Assembly: GCA_015501585.1 (NCBI GenBank)
Contig: JADNRY010000016.1
Span: 62,001 to 126,000, forward strand
Source of the DNA: Rhodocollybia butyracea
Lineage: Eukaryota > Basidiomycota > Agaricomycetes > Agaricales > Omphalotaceae
DNA: 64,000 bases
Direction: 5' to 3'
In this document: positions 20,905 to 31,790 of the stretch, in pieces
Position numbering within the stretch: the stretch's first letter is position 1
Layout of the letters: the number at the start of each line of letters is the position of its first letter
Position numbers and translations under genes: made by a program
Notes under the pieces: generated by a model
What the model saw: only the letters and a program-made list of their open reading frames with translations
Database searches by the model: none
Told to the model about the DNA's origin: nothing

Positions 20905-22677
20905 ATGTCCCGAAGGCAAAGCCCAAAGATTCTCAAAAAACAAGACGGAGAGCCAATATCACGAAATGACCTTCAATTCGAACTTCTGGCTTCTATCTTC
21001 TCAGACAAGAATGAGGTCTTTCCAGATCCTTCCCAAATACAAGACGATAAACCGAAAAAAGTCACCTTTGGGTACGCTTTCTGATTTTCTCAACTTTGTT
21101 CTGTCTTGCCCTGACATTATGAAAAGAACCTTGTACATCAATAACATTCTAAACTCGCCGAAGGCGTCGAAAATCCTCAAAGACAAGATGCTGGACTCGG
21201 CCGGTAGGTTTACCATAAACTTTTGGCTCATGATGTTTACCCTTGCCACAGATTTTGCCACCCATTTTGCCATGCTCTCTCTTCTCATCAACTTAGGGAG
21301 GATAAATACAACTATGAGCTGTGCGCATCCTATGTTTTGATCATCTTGTTTTGTACTGACGTTAACGAACAAAGTCTTCCATGAAATGAAAACCGCAATA
21401 CGCACCTATCACCCTATACCCGCTCTCCAGAGAACAACCGGAAACCTTCAAGATGCCCCACGCCTCAAAAGTATCCTGAAAGCAGTTGTATACGGTCCAG
21501 ATACGCCTAAGGTAGCCACAACCTTACGTGACTGTCGTTCTCGCATCGTATGTCATTGTTTCTTTTGTCTGTATTTATCCCTTATGCTTGTTTCAGGAGG
21601 AGGGTATCTCACCGCCGACACACATCGCGAACCTCATATTCATACTGGCCAATGAATCCCTGGTACGTTTTTCATCAGTTTCATCTTCCGGCAAATTTGC
21701 TAACGCTAACCCGTTCTGGTGATAGTCCATTAGCAAGCTTCATTTCTCAAGCCACGTCGACTTTCTTGACCTATTCACACCCGTTCAGCTTTCCAGCAAC
21801 TCCCGTGCCCGTATGTTCCTCTGGCTAGTTTACAATTACTATTGTCAGGCAGCCCCTAGCCCCCCTGAATTGGAAGAAAAACCAGCTCCAAATCCTTTCT
21901 CGGATCCCGCCAGACCTGGAGAACCGCCGCCGCTTGATCAACTTACGGAGGCTGAGGCCGCCTTGGAAAATGTAGACCCTCCTATTGAGAAAGCAATTTC
22001 TGACAAGCTGGTGGCTCAACGCATGCAGTTCCTTGCTAAAACATCTACCAAGGGCAAAAGTGGTATCAAAGATGACGAGAGTATTGCCAGCGTTGATTCA
22101 ACTGTGAAAGCCAAGGGCAAGCGGCGGAATCCCGGAAAAGGAAAGGATGTGAAAGGAATCTCAAATGAGGATGAAAGTTTGGTGGACCGTCAGTCGAATT
22201 TGGTTCTACTCCGGTATATTTTTCTAACGCCGAGTATACTAGAACCAACCCCTTCTCGGCTATCGGAAGTCCAATATCGCCCTTCACCTTTCCGCTCTAC
22301 TCCCTTGCAAGCGAAACAACCGAGACTTGTTGAACCTGGACAGCGGTACTCGCCATATGCCCGCTCGTTCGAGAGCCATCACCCGAATGTTCCCCGAGTG
22401 CGGCCACGCACGTTATTGGAGCGTAAGTCTGTATTCTTCCTCGTAGATTCATTCTAGACCTGTTCTTTCAGATGCTTGGCATGTCGTCGCCTGCTCCGAC
22501 CCGCTGGCCGATTCGGACGATGAAATGGGCGATGAACATTGCCGTGCCGACTATGGTTCGTACACATCACGGCTTTTAGGACCTGCGTTTGTTTGACTGC
22601 ATCTTTTTCTTCCAGTGCAACGCCTTAATATCGTCTGTCGTCTTAGAGGCAAGGATCCAACACCGGAACCAGAATGA
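20905..22677 (+). CDS. Ies1-like subunit of the INO80 chromatin remodelling complex
   Basis: The start MSRRQSPKILKKQDGEPISR leads into NDLQFELLASIFSD, LYINNILNSPKASKILKDKM, FATHFAMLSLLINLGRINTTM and MKTAIRTYHPIPALQRT, then NLQDAPRLKSILK. These blocks match the conserved N-terminal region I recall for fungal INO80 subunit 1. The exons are cut by short introns, some ending close to the conserved blocks. Later parts hold LTEAEAALENVDPPIEKAISDKL and a basic KAKGKRRNPGKGK stretch. The C-terminus RLRGKDPTPEPE ends at TGA 22675-22677. An upstream in-frame ATG at 20824 is a less likely start. The family is assigned from memory, so confidence is moderate. Confidence 0.65.
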
Positions 22678-23084
22678 TCTACCGTTATCTCAGAGCCTCT
22701 AATCTCAAACTTGTTTTCCGCATCGCATTTGCATTCCCCACTTGACATATATAACTTACTGCCACCTCTATGGGGTTATTCTTATTCTTATCGCGACGCT
22801 CAACTCTCTGTCCATATGTAAAGTACTGTGCATATCTCCTTATAAGATTCGTGCTAATCGTGCTAATTCCCTACTTAATTGCATGTGACACTAAAACCTT
22901 CGATCTTCAAATCATCTCAGTTCTTGGAGAAATGGACTCGAGTAGTGGAACGAAAACAAAGAAAAATGTTTGGAAGTGAAACGATTCCAAGAGCAAAACT
23001 GTGCTAGGAATCAATTTGAAGCACAGGATAATGCTACACTAAAATCTTTCAATCTGAGGCGCAATAACGTGGTTTGGGAAGAAC

Positions 23085-23395
23085 AGGTACACCATCACGA
23101 TTCCATCTTGCATCGAACTGGTATCTCGTAGACTTTTTCCTTCTCTGATTCTTCAGGATCATCATCCGAATCTGGAGACCGCTCTAGGAAAGTATTGCTT
23201 GTCAGCGTCGAGTTTCTCGCATGCAGCAACCAAGACGTATGCTGGATCGATTTGATAATAGGAATACTCGTTGGCAACGATTGTATCTGGTAAGTTTCTT
23301 TTCTAGTGACGTAGTATCAATACCATTATTGTTGCGGAAGTCGACCTAAGTCGACCATGTGAAAGAAACAGCTGGGGCTCACGCGCTACGTAACT
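23085..23395. repeat. Repeated module R1 (first, truncated copy)
   Basis: About 300 bp that recur at 25255-26030 (R2) and at 27955-28507 plus 33834-34098 (R3). The shared core includes tctggagaccgctct, gtcagcgt-gagtttctcgcatgcagcaac and gtatgctgga. On the minus strand it encodes an acidic stretch ending in ERSPDSDDDPEESEKEK, possibly the C-terminus of a lost gene. R1 stops near the LINE fragment that starts at 23379. Confidence 0.75.
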
Positions 23396-23594
23396 GCAGG
23401 GATGAAAGAAACGGATTCCAGAGTGTAGGCGAAGCAGGGTCACCCATAAGTACACCACATAGAGCCTGGTAACTTTCTGAGATTCCGCCATCTTGTGGCA
23501 TGACATAGGACATGCGGTTATAGAGAAGTCGAAATAGCGTCCTCATATGATAGTACAACTTGTTCCATAGTTGTTGGTTCGTTGAAGAAGGCAT
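23379..23594 (-). mobile_element. LINE (non-LTR) reverse transcriptase fragment
   Basis: The minus-strand frame encodes RMSYVMPQDGGISESYQALC followed by GVLMGDPASPTLWN. The GVL-GDPASP-LWN block is the one seen in reverse transcriptases of fungal LINE elements. Only about 70 residues remain, with no YxDD box or endonuclease. It interrupts module R1 and is a dead remnant. Confidence 0.7.
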
Positions 23595-23780
23595 TATTCG
23601 CTCTCGGATATTTCAAATATGATCAAACAGAAACACCAAGTAAACGTACAGCATTGGGGGTCCCCAAGCTCCTCCCAAACGTCCTTCCCATCGCAACTCT
23701 GCTGGTTCAGTTCCCCTCAAAGACATTTTGCTGGTCAATCTGCCTTCCTACAATATTGATATTACTACACACCTCTCGAA

Positions 23781-25107
23781 ATGCGCTCTGCTCTTCTCCT
23801 CGCATTCATAGCCAGCTCCATACTTGCTGTATTCCCTTTATCAGCCAAGAGGGCGAATGTAAGTTGATGTTACGGTGGTCGTACTATACTTAATACCCAA
23901 TGCAGGCCCACACCGTGACCTTCATTAATCAAAGAGGAGATCCCAAAGACAGCCCAAGTCCAAGCCCAGGCACAGAATCAGCTAGCAGGCTCTATACTAA
24001 AGCGATCAATGGGGCCTTGAATATGCCAAAGGGCACGACATGGACCTACGACGGTTCACACCAACCATATCCTGAAGGGCACCGTTTCATCAAAGTAACC
24101 GGAGGGCCGCACTGTCCTCCGAACGCTCCGTGCCATGGGTGGATAAAAAGAGGTCGTGAGTACTTGCTCCTGGATCTGGGTTTCCTTGCGTTCCTCATAT
24201 TCTTTGGTAGGTCAGATTCATCGAGATGCGACATGGGAAATGCCTCCCGAGTCTGACAATGCCCCGATGGTGGACTATATTGGCCTTTTCTCAAAAAAGG
24301 GACAAAAACGGGATCCCCGAGTTCATGGGAGTCTCTCCTACGAGGGTCAGCACCCATGCGCTGTCAAGACAAGTATGGCAGGGCATTCATGATCAGCTTG
24401 CTTTCAAGTCGGCCATACCAGGTGTACCACGAATAGAATCCGAGAAACTGTTGGCTGTATTATCATCGTCATCTCAGGCTAGTGTTTGCTACTGGTTAAT
24501 TGTGCTCTACCTAACCCATATATTATTAGGTATCTAAGGTAGAGCCTCAGGTGCAGTTCATAGATATCCAGAGTGGTCTACCCTTGGGACGGACAAAGAT
24601 CCAGAGTGGTCGACCGAGGATAAAGAATGATGAATCAAGGAAACTTAGAGTTATCATGACCAAACAGATCAACAACATATTTGGCTCACCTGGCGCGTTC
24701 ATAGCCTACTCTGGCATACCAGCTGACAGTAACAAGTTAAACAACGACCCGGTTTACTTCGAGTTCATCGGTCCCAACCCCTGTACACAGAGCGATCCAT
24801 GTTATGGGTTGGCAGGCAAAGGTTGTGAGTACTTGCTCCTGAATCCGGTTTTCTTTGTGTCTCACGTATGCTTTTTCTAGCTGTCATATTTCCTGGAATA
24901 GAGGCAACGGTGCAACAAAAGACTGCGTTCCATATAGTCATTGGACAGCCAAAATGGCCTAAAAAATCCGGAGACACGTTCAGGTTGGACATCATTGGGG
25001 CATATCCTAAAGGATATTACCATCCGTCCTGGCCAGCTAAGCAGGTTGCCCTTGGCGAGCAAATTAAGCATATGCTCTTCGAGAAGCGGACCCAGATAGG
25101 TAATTGA
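23781..25107 (+). CDS. Secreted two-domain protein of unknown function, copy 1 (probably damaged)
   Basis: ATG 23781 starts a signal peptide (MRSALLLAFIASSILAVFP). After a GT-AG intron comes AHTVTFINQRGDPK and two homologous halves. Half one holds FIKVTGGPHCPPNAPCHGW and VDYIGLF; half two holds YFEFIGPNPCTQSDPCYGL and LDIIGAYPKG. Each half is cut at the same place by a near-identical intron (gtgagtacttgctcctg...), so the gene arose by internal duplication. In half one the frame changes between GSLSYEGQHP and the later IHDQLAFKSAIP segment. The donor of the inter-domain intron is degraded (gctagtgttt versus gctgtaagtg in copy 2). No known family was recognised. Confidence 0.5.
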
Positions 25108-25254
25108 TAATTGCACAATTCGTAGCATAACACAGAAGGAGGGAATAAGAAAAGTACTGCAGAGTAATCTAGAGTAATACTTATTCATATTCAGAATAAA
25201 GTGGTGCAAATCGACGCTCCAGATTTCAGAACGATTTTCTCGACTTGCGAGACT

Positions 25255-26030
25255 AGTCTTCATCCTGATTCCATTTTGCATCGATCTTCAGAATTATCAC
25301 CTGCATCTGGAGACCACTCTGGGAAAGTATTACTTGTCAGCGTTGAATTTCTCGCATGCAGCAACATACGCTAATCACTGTAGACGTATGCTGGATCCGG
25401 GATTTGATTGAACGGAGGAGTACTTAATGACAACGATTGCAAGTTTCTTTTCTAGTAGCGTATTATCAATACCGGTATCGACCAGATGAAAGAAATAACC
25501 GGGCCCACGCGCTACGTACATAACATTACACGCCGTGAATGCTGCACCCAAGATGTCGTTCTGAACAGGCGTCTCGTTATGCCGTCTCGCGACACCCGCA
25601 TGCATTGTGAAGGGGATGGCTCCATTGTAGAAGCGAGATCTAGGTTCCCGACATATCTACGACGGTCCCCTCTCTGATACTATGGTACTTCATATATGTA
25701 TGGGCATGATGCTCTGCAATGAACAGCTCAGTATGTATCACAGGTCTGCGATGCCAGAGAAATGTGGATTCTTGCATCATTCCATAACTGCAGTATCCTG
25801 GCCCCTTTCCTCCCATCTGAGTCGTTCAACAGCAAGTAAATGCGACCATATGCGACCATGCGAACAATCAGATGTATTATTACCGCGACGGTTACCAGAT
25901 ATTGTCTTCAGTGAATCAGGGCCTGGTGGTATCCCAATCGATCGCGGAGAGCTTTGTCGAGTCACGTAACTGACGTCCTGTCGAGGGAAAACAACATAAC
26001 AACATCAATAAGGACGTCAGCGCTTCAGTA
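25255..26030. repeat. Repeated module R2 (most complete uninterrupted copy)
   Basis: Homologous to R1 and R3. On the minus strand, pieces such as TELFIAEHHAH and FTMHAGVARRHNETPVQNDI, with ILGAAFTACNVMYV after them, suggest a decayed multi-exon coding region. On the plus strand there are also open frames (25486-25677 and 25682-25969). I could not decide which strand, if any, was coding, and I recognise no family. Confidence 0.65.
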
Positions 26031-26862
26031 TTTGCGAGGACCAACTTTGAACTGGTTCATGAATATACTTGCCCTAGTGGGAACCGCGATCCAAGAAAAA
26101 GCCGCTTGTTTTCGCATCGCCGTCGCTGAGTGAAGAAAAACACTCGGAATAGACACTCCCGCCAGGGTCTGAAAATCATTGCGAATCGAAACAAGTTGAG
26201 GAATGCCCTTGGACTGTAAAAGAGCATGTTCCAGTGTTTCAAATAATGCATGATATCGTGTGCTGGTGACTGACCTTCACCGACTCACACCTACCTGGAG
26301 TTGCGCGAAACATTCCAGGCCAGGGAACTGCATAGGAGACGAGAGAGAGAGTGACGGTTTTGACAAGATAAAAGTAGTGGCGTAAGTGAATTGAGATCGC
26401 CATAGGAGGGTAGGCTCTTGTGCAGGTTCTCGAGGTCATTGTCCTGATATTGCGGATGATGGTGTTGATAGACGACGTAGCAAGGCCAGTAGCGCGGATA
26501 ATGTAAGTTGGCCAATACGCAATCGATGTCCATCCACCAGCAAAAGTTACCCGTGGACTGATGGATGTTGTTGGCCTGTAATCCAAGGGCAGAGGGAGAT
26601 GACCGGATCGAGGAAGGCTCGACGTCCAAAACCATGTGTCAAGCGACAATCCACTAAGGCTCTCCAAAAACTAGCCTAGCACACACCACCACGTTTGCAG
26701 GACCAACATACGTAATCAAGGGAAGTCAGGGGCCGAACAACCGAACATCATACAACCATTATGTAAAAGGCAGGGAGACGCCAATGAGGCACAGTAGGCG
26801 CCGAGGCCAAGTGGTTGCAAATACGCTCAATCAGTGGCTTCTAGCTGCGAGTCAAGGGGACT
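26031..26862. other. Spacer between duplicated units, no recognised gene
   Basis: Minus-strand frames at 26239-26667 (142 codons) and 26291-26635 (114 codons) overlap each other and show no known motif. They may be parts of a decayed gene. Nothing else stands out. Confidence 0.4.
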
Positions 26863-27860
26863 AAAGTAACCGGAGGCGGCACTGTCCTCCAAACGCTCCC
26901 CATGGCTGGATAAAAAAGTCGTGCGCGTGAGTACTCCGAGCTCCTGGATCTGGGTTTCCTTGCGTTCCTCACATTCTTTGGTAGTTTGATTCGTCCCCTT
27001 TTGAAGAACAGGCCTCCCAGGTCTCCCAATGCCCCGACGGTGGACTATATTGGACTTTTCTCAGGACAGCTGGACGAATACGGGAGTCTATCCTACGAGG
27101 GTCCGCACCCATACGCCATCAAGAGACGAATGGAAGGAAATTCACGATGAGCTTGAATCCAAGTCAGTCATACCAGGTGCCATACCACGAATAGGATCCG
27201 AGAAATTATTGGCTGTATTATCATCGTCATCTGAGGCTGTAAGTGTGTGCTACTAGTGGTTAATCGTACTCTACCTAACCCACATATCAGTGTTAGGTGG
27301 TACCTAAGGTGAAGGGACCTCTAGTGCAGCTCATAGATATTGAGAGTAGTCTACCCCCGGGATTCGAAAGGAATGATATAACACAACTTAGAAGAATCAT
27401 GACCACACAGATCAACATATTTAACTCAGCTGGCACACTCATAACCTACTCCGGCATACCCAGTAACGAGAACCCGGTTTACTTCGAGTTCACCGGTCAC
27501 AAGGGCTGTACATATCTCGTTCCATGTTATGGGTCAGTGGCAGGCCAAGAGTACTTGCTCCTGAATCTGGTTTTCTTTGTGTGTCCCATATGCTTTTTCT
27601 AGCTGTCATGTTTCCTGAACAAAAAGCGACGATGCGACAAAAGAATGCGTTCTATATAGTCATTGTACAGCCAAAATCACCTCGAAACCATCGGGGTATG
27701 TCCTGAAAAGGAATACCATCCGTCCTGGCCAGCTAGGAAGCCTGAATTTGACAAGCAAGTGGAGAGTATGCTTGATGTGCTTGACCGGATTAGTGGTGGA
27801 TCATTGCACAATACGCAGCGTAACATGGAAAGAGGGAGTAAAATAACCACTGCAGAGTAA
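26863..27860 (+). pseudogene. Secreted two-domain protein, copy 2 (5'-truncated pseudogene)
   Basis: Similarity to copy 1 begins abruptly at ctaaagtaaccggagg, equivalent to the middle of the first domain. The signal peptide and first exon are therefore missing. Both duplicated introns are present, and the inter-domain donor gtaagtgtgt is intact. A deletion of about 25 bp near 27685, relative to copy 1, removes the segment equivalent to FRLDIIGA and shifts the frame. The C-terminus YHPSWPARKPEFDKQVESML remains readable to 27860. Module R3 follows, as R2 follows copy 1. Confidence 0.75.
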
Positions 27861-27954
27861 TATCATGTAGGATAAAGTGGTGCCCAAGCTCGATGAATCG
27901 ATCTGGCTGTGATCCAGATCGCGAATTCTGAATTCTGGCTGGCGAGGCTATAAG

Positions 27955-28507
27955 TCACCATCATGATTTCATTTGCATCGAACTGGAATCTCGTAGATTT
28001 TTCCTTCTCTGATTCTTCAGAATCATCATCCGAATCTGGAGACCGCTCTAAGAAAGTGTTGTTTGTCAGCGTTGAATTTCTCGCATGCAGCAACATACAC
28101 CAACCGCTTTGGACGTATGCTGCATCGGTTTGATAGGAATACTCGTTGACAACGATTGTAACTGGTGAGTTTATTTTCTAGTAAAGTATTATCAATACGT
28201 TATTGCTGCGGAAGTCGACCAGGTGAAAGAAACAGCCGGGGCCCACGTACATAGCATCTTTACACGCCGCGAATGTTGCACCCAAGATGTCGTTCCGAAC
28301 TCGGTACGCTGCCTCGCGACACCCGCATGCACTGTGAAGGGGATGAAGCGAGATTCAGGTTCTTCAAGAGCCCAGCATATCTACGACGGTCCCCTCTCTG
28401 AGAGAAGTACACACCGGTACTCATCGCATGATACTCTGCAACGAACAGCTCAGTATGTATCACAGGTAATGGTGGATCCTTGCCCCATTACAATGTAACC
28501 CACTGGA
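27955..28507. repeat. Repeated module R3, left part
   Basis: Homologous to R1 and R2, including the minus-strand acidic stretch ERSPDSDDDSEESEKEK. It is cut at 28512 by the copia element and resumes at 33834. Confidence 0.75.
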
Positions 28508-28512
28508 ATATC

Positions 28513-28667
28513 TATTAAACGTTGAGCGAGACTGGAGCGAAGGGAACAACGATAAGGGTTCACTTCGGCCCAGGATGCTAAGTAATGGGAAAGTAATTTA
28601 GCTATATTAGTCCATAAGTCCATAATTTGTATAAGTCGTCAAGACTCTACCGAGTCAATCTCTAACA
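28513..28667 (-). repeat. Copia 3' LTR
   Basis: 155 bp, identical by eye to 33674-33828. A polypurine tract (AAGGGGGGG on the minus strand, 28668-28676) abuts it, as needed for plus-strand DNA priming. Confidence 0.95.
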
Positions 28668-31600
28668 CCCCCCCTTGACTCGCGTCGAGTCTGAGCCTGC
28701 TAATCCATCTCCTGTGGAGTGTCCTGTGAAGTGGTTTGGTGAGAAGATCGGCCTGATTGTCCTGGTTGGAAACGTGGATCACGTTAACGAGTAGTTTTGA
28801 AACACAATCACGAATGAAATGCTCTCGAATAGAGATGTGCTTCATTTTCGAATGAGCATGAGGATCGTGTGTGCACGAGACGGTCCCTTGGTTGTCGCAG
28901 AAGACAGAAGTAGGAAGGGTTTGTGGAAATCCCAGTTCCGCAAGAAAGTTGCGAAACCAAAGAACCTCACGAACACAGTGAGTAACTGCAAGGTATTCTG
29001 CCTCGCAAGATGAAAGAGCAACAACCGCTTGTTGCTTGGAACTCCAGGACACAGGGTAATTTCCTAACATAATTAGAAAGCCGGAAACAGACTTCCTACC
29101 ATCGCCCATTGCCCAATCTGAGTCCGAGAGAGCAGTTACAGTTGGGTATCCAGGATTCAGTGCACCTAACCAGATACCATAACATTGAGCTGGGGAGAGA
29201 GAACCTTTAATGTAGCGTAAGAGATGTTTTGCGGCCGCAACATGTGAAGGACCATAGTTGCTCATGAAGCGAGCAAGCTCATGAATGGTATACGAAAGGT
29301 CGGGGCGAGAGCAGGTTGCAAGATACATACATTTCCCTACAACCGCGGTGTAAGGAAATTCAGATGCCTTTTTTCTTTCCTCATCAGATGTGTCGGGAGA
29401 GATAGGAAATAGGCGTGTTCCTGGTACCATCGGGGTGGCAACGGCGTTGCAGTTTTCATATCCGAACTCGCGAAGGATGGAGAGGGTATAAGCTCGTTGA
29501 TCGAGCTTAATGGTGCGATGTTCACGATCACGTTCGATGTTGCATCCTAAGTGCAACGATGGTTCACCATTGTCGGTGATTTCATAGAGGGCCCGCAGCT
29601 GTGAGACAACGAGATCGGATTCAGTCTTTCCTGTGGAACCAATGAGCATGTCATCCACAGAAGCTGTTAAGATAGTGAGTATGTTGCCTTGTCGACGAAT
29701 GTAGACACTCCAGTCAGATTCGGTCCGTTTGAAGCCAATGGATTCTAACTTCTCGTTGAGTTCCAGGTACCACTGACGACCAGCCTGTCGTAAACCATAC
29801 AAACCTCTGCGGAGTCTCCAATATCCTGTACCAACAATCAAAGGTTTGTGCATGTAGATTTCTTCGTCCAGTGGTCCATTCAGGAAGGCAGTCTTGACGT
29901 CGATTTGTCGCAGTTCCATATCATTCTCAGCAATAATACCGAGCACTGTTCGAATGGATTCCCAACGAGCCACAGGAGCGAAAGTGTAGTTAAAGTCCTG
30001 GCCTGGTATCTGTGTGAAACCTTTTGCTACAAGACGGGCTTTGAATCGAGATATTAGACCATCCCGATCTCGTTTAATCCGAAGAACCCATTTCGACCCA
30101 ACAGCTTTTCGGCCAGGTGGAAGCTTCTCGATATCTTCATATACTCCTTTTGCCTTTAGCGATTCCAGTTCTTCATATATCGCCGCTAACCAGTAAGTCC
30201 AGTACATTGAAGATTTTGCCTCCTGTAGAGTTGCCGGATCTTTCGCGTTTTGGTTGTCAATGGGTTCTGTGAGGGCAGAGTTCACATAATCGACTTTGGC
30301 TCTGATGAAGGATTGAGCGAGGCTCGGGAATTGGCGTTGAGAGCATTCAATTTCGATCTCTGCCTGCTCGGAGCGTAGGAAGTTAAGTAGAATATCATTG
30401 TCCATAGCGTTTCCGACAGTGTAACGGGCAGGTAGGCGAGGAACTCGTTTTGGTCGGCGTTGAGCAAGTGGGACAGAGGTAGTTGTGCCGTCGAGCATTT
30501 CCACATCCTGGAGGGAAGGATTGAGATGTTCGGAGGAGTCCTCGACGTCAACAGAATGCTCATTAGAAGAGCTAAATTCTCCACGGAGGGAGGACCTGCG
30601 GAAAGGTCAGAACAGGGCATAGAAGCCAATTGAGAAGCACAACGTACTTCTCAATGTGAACAGATTGCTCATTAGAAGAGCGTTGTTCTCCACAGAGGGA
30701 AGACCTGTGAAAAGGTCAATTGGTAAGGAACCAAAACGGCATGGAAGCCAAATAATTACATACGGGAGAGGAGATGGTGTGTTTGTGTCAGAGGATGGGT
30801 GCTCCAAGATGATGCGTTGGTCAGAATCTCGGTACTGAGGTTCAAGAACCAATGGTAGGTCTTCCCACAGCGTCGTGAAGGTCGAAGGGGACTGCGGTGG
30901 GATAGGAAAACCATGGAAGACAACATCACGTCGAGAGCGGATGGTTTTGGAACGAGGAAAATAGATGAGATATCCTTTCGAGTCCCTCGAATATCCCACA
31001 AACCGACCTTCCTCACCTCGAGGCTGCAGTTTCATCAGGCTATCTGATGTTGATATTCGAGAGGTAGTCAGGGTACCAAATGGACGAAGGTGGGAGAGAT
31101 CTGGCTTTTTCTTGAACCAATCAAAAAAGGGTGTTGTCGTTGGTTGCAGTGAGGAATGAGGTACTCTGTTTTTGATATGTACTCCCGCTTGAGTAGCGAG
31201 AGGCCAAAACCAAAAAGAAAGACCAGAATCCAAGAGCATAGCTCGACACATGCGTTCAATGATTTGATTTGCACGTTCAGCAACACCATTTTGCTGGGAC
31301 GCATCAGGAACAGTTTTTTTCGTATGAGATGCCATTTGCTTTGCAGTAGTCCTTGAATTGGCCTTCTACAAGCTCACTGGCGTTGTCGACTCGAAGGAAC
31401 AGGATAGGGACTCTGAAATACTTTTCGGCAGCTGTTCTGAACTCGTGGAAGCATTGGAGAGCATCGGATTTCTGTTTGAGAAAGTAGAGGACAATGTATC
31501 GGGAACAATCGTCGATAAATGTAATGAAATAGAGAAAATTTCCGTAGCCCAGTGGAAAAGGGCCACAGATATCACAGTGAATACGGAAAAGAGGGCGAAT

Positions 31601-31790
31601 GGCGCGGTTTTTGGCTTTTTTCGGGAATTTCTTTCGTTTTATATTGGCGAGTGCACAGATTCGACAATTGTCAACGTGGACACTGTCAATTGGGAGGCCA
31701 GTTGTCGAAATTTTCAGCCCTTTAACGTCTATGTGGCCGACTAGACGGTGGTAAAACCCAGTGTAGAACTCTCGGGGACAGCACCAAACA
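28639..31790 (-). pseudogene. Copia integrase-RT-RNase H region (frameshift and intron-like segments)
   Basis: Domains in order on the minus strand: the HHCC zinc finger (YHRLVGH ... NCRIC), integrase core with HCDICGPF, FIDDCSRY and RVDN, and then the glutamate of NGVAER exactly 35 residues after the second aspartate once a seven-base homopolymer (31314-31320) is read as six. The linker to RT contains two segments with splice signals, 30705-30763 and 30596-30647. RT has WVLRIKRDRDG, RQIDVKTAFLNG and the box ASVDDMLIG, with Ser in place of the usual Tyr. RNase H has SDSDWAMGDGRKSVSG, ALSSCEAEYLA and NQADLLTKPL. The RT-RH frame is intact. If unspliced, a TGA at 30607-30609 separates integrase from RT. 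Confidence 0.85.

Noticed and set aside
24154..24881. Introner-like elements to explain the two similar introns
   Set aside because: The flanking exons are also homologous, so internal gene duplication explains the similarity without new intron insertion.
26239..26667. 142-codon minus-strand frame between the duplicated units
   Set aside because: It overlaps a second open frame, has no known motif and starts within repeat-rich sequence; mentioned only as part of the spacer.
28639..30504. Non-ATG start (GTG at 30504) as the start of a separate RT protein
   Set aside because: The frame continues upstream through spliceable exons into integrase, and no ATG in good context lies there.
31358..31744. 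128-codon plus-strand frame inside the copia element
   Set aside because: It is the reverse strand of the integrase core, whose catalytic residues are clear on the minus strand.
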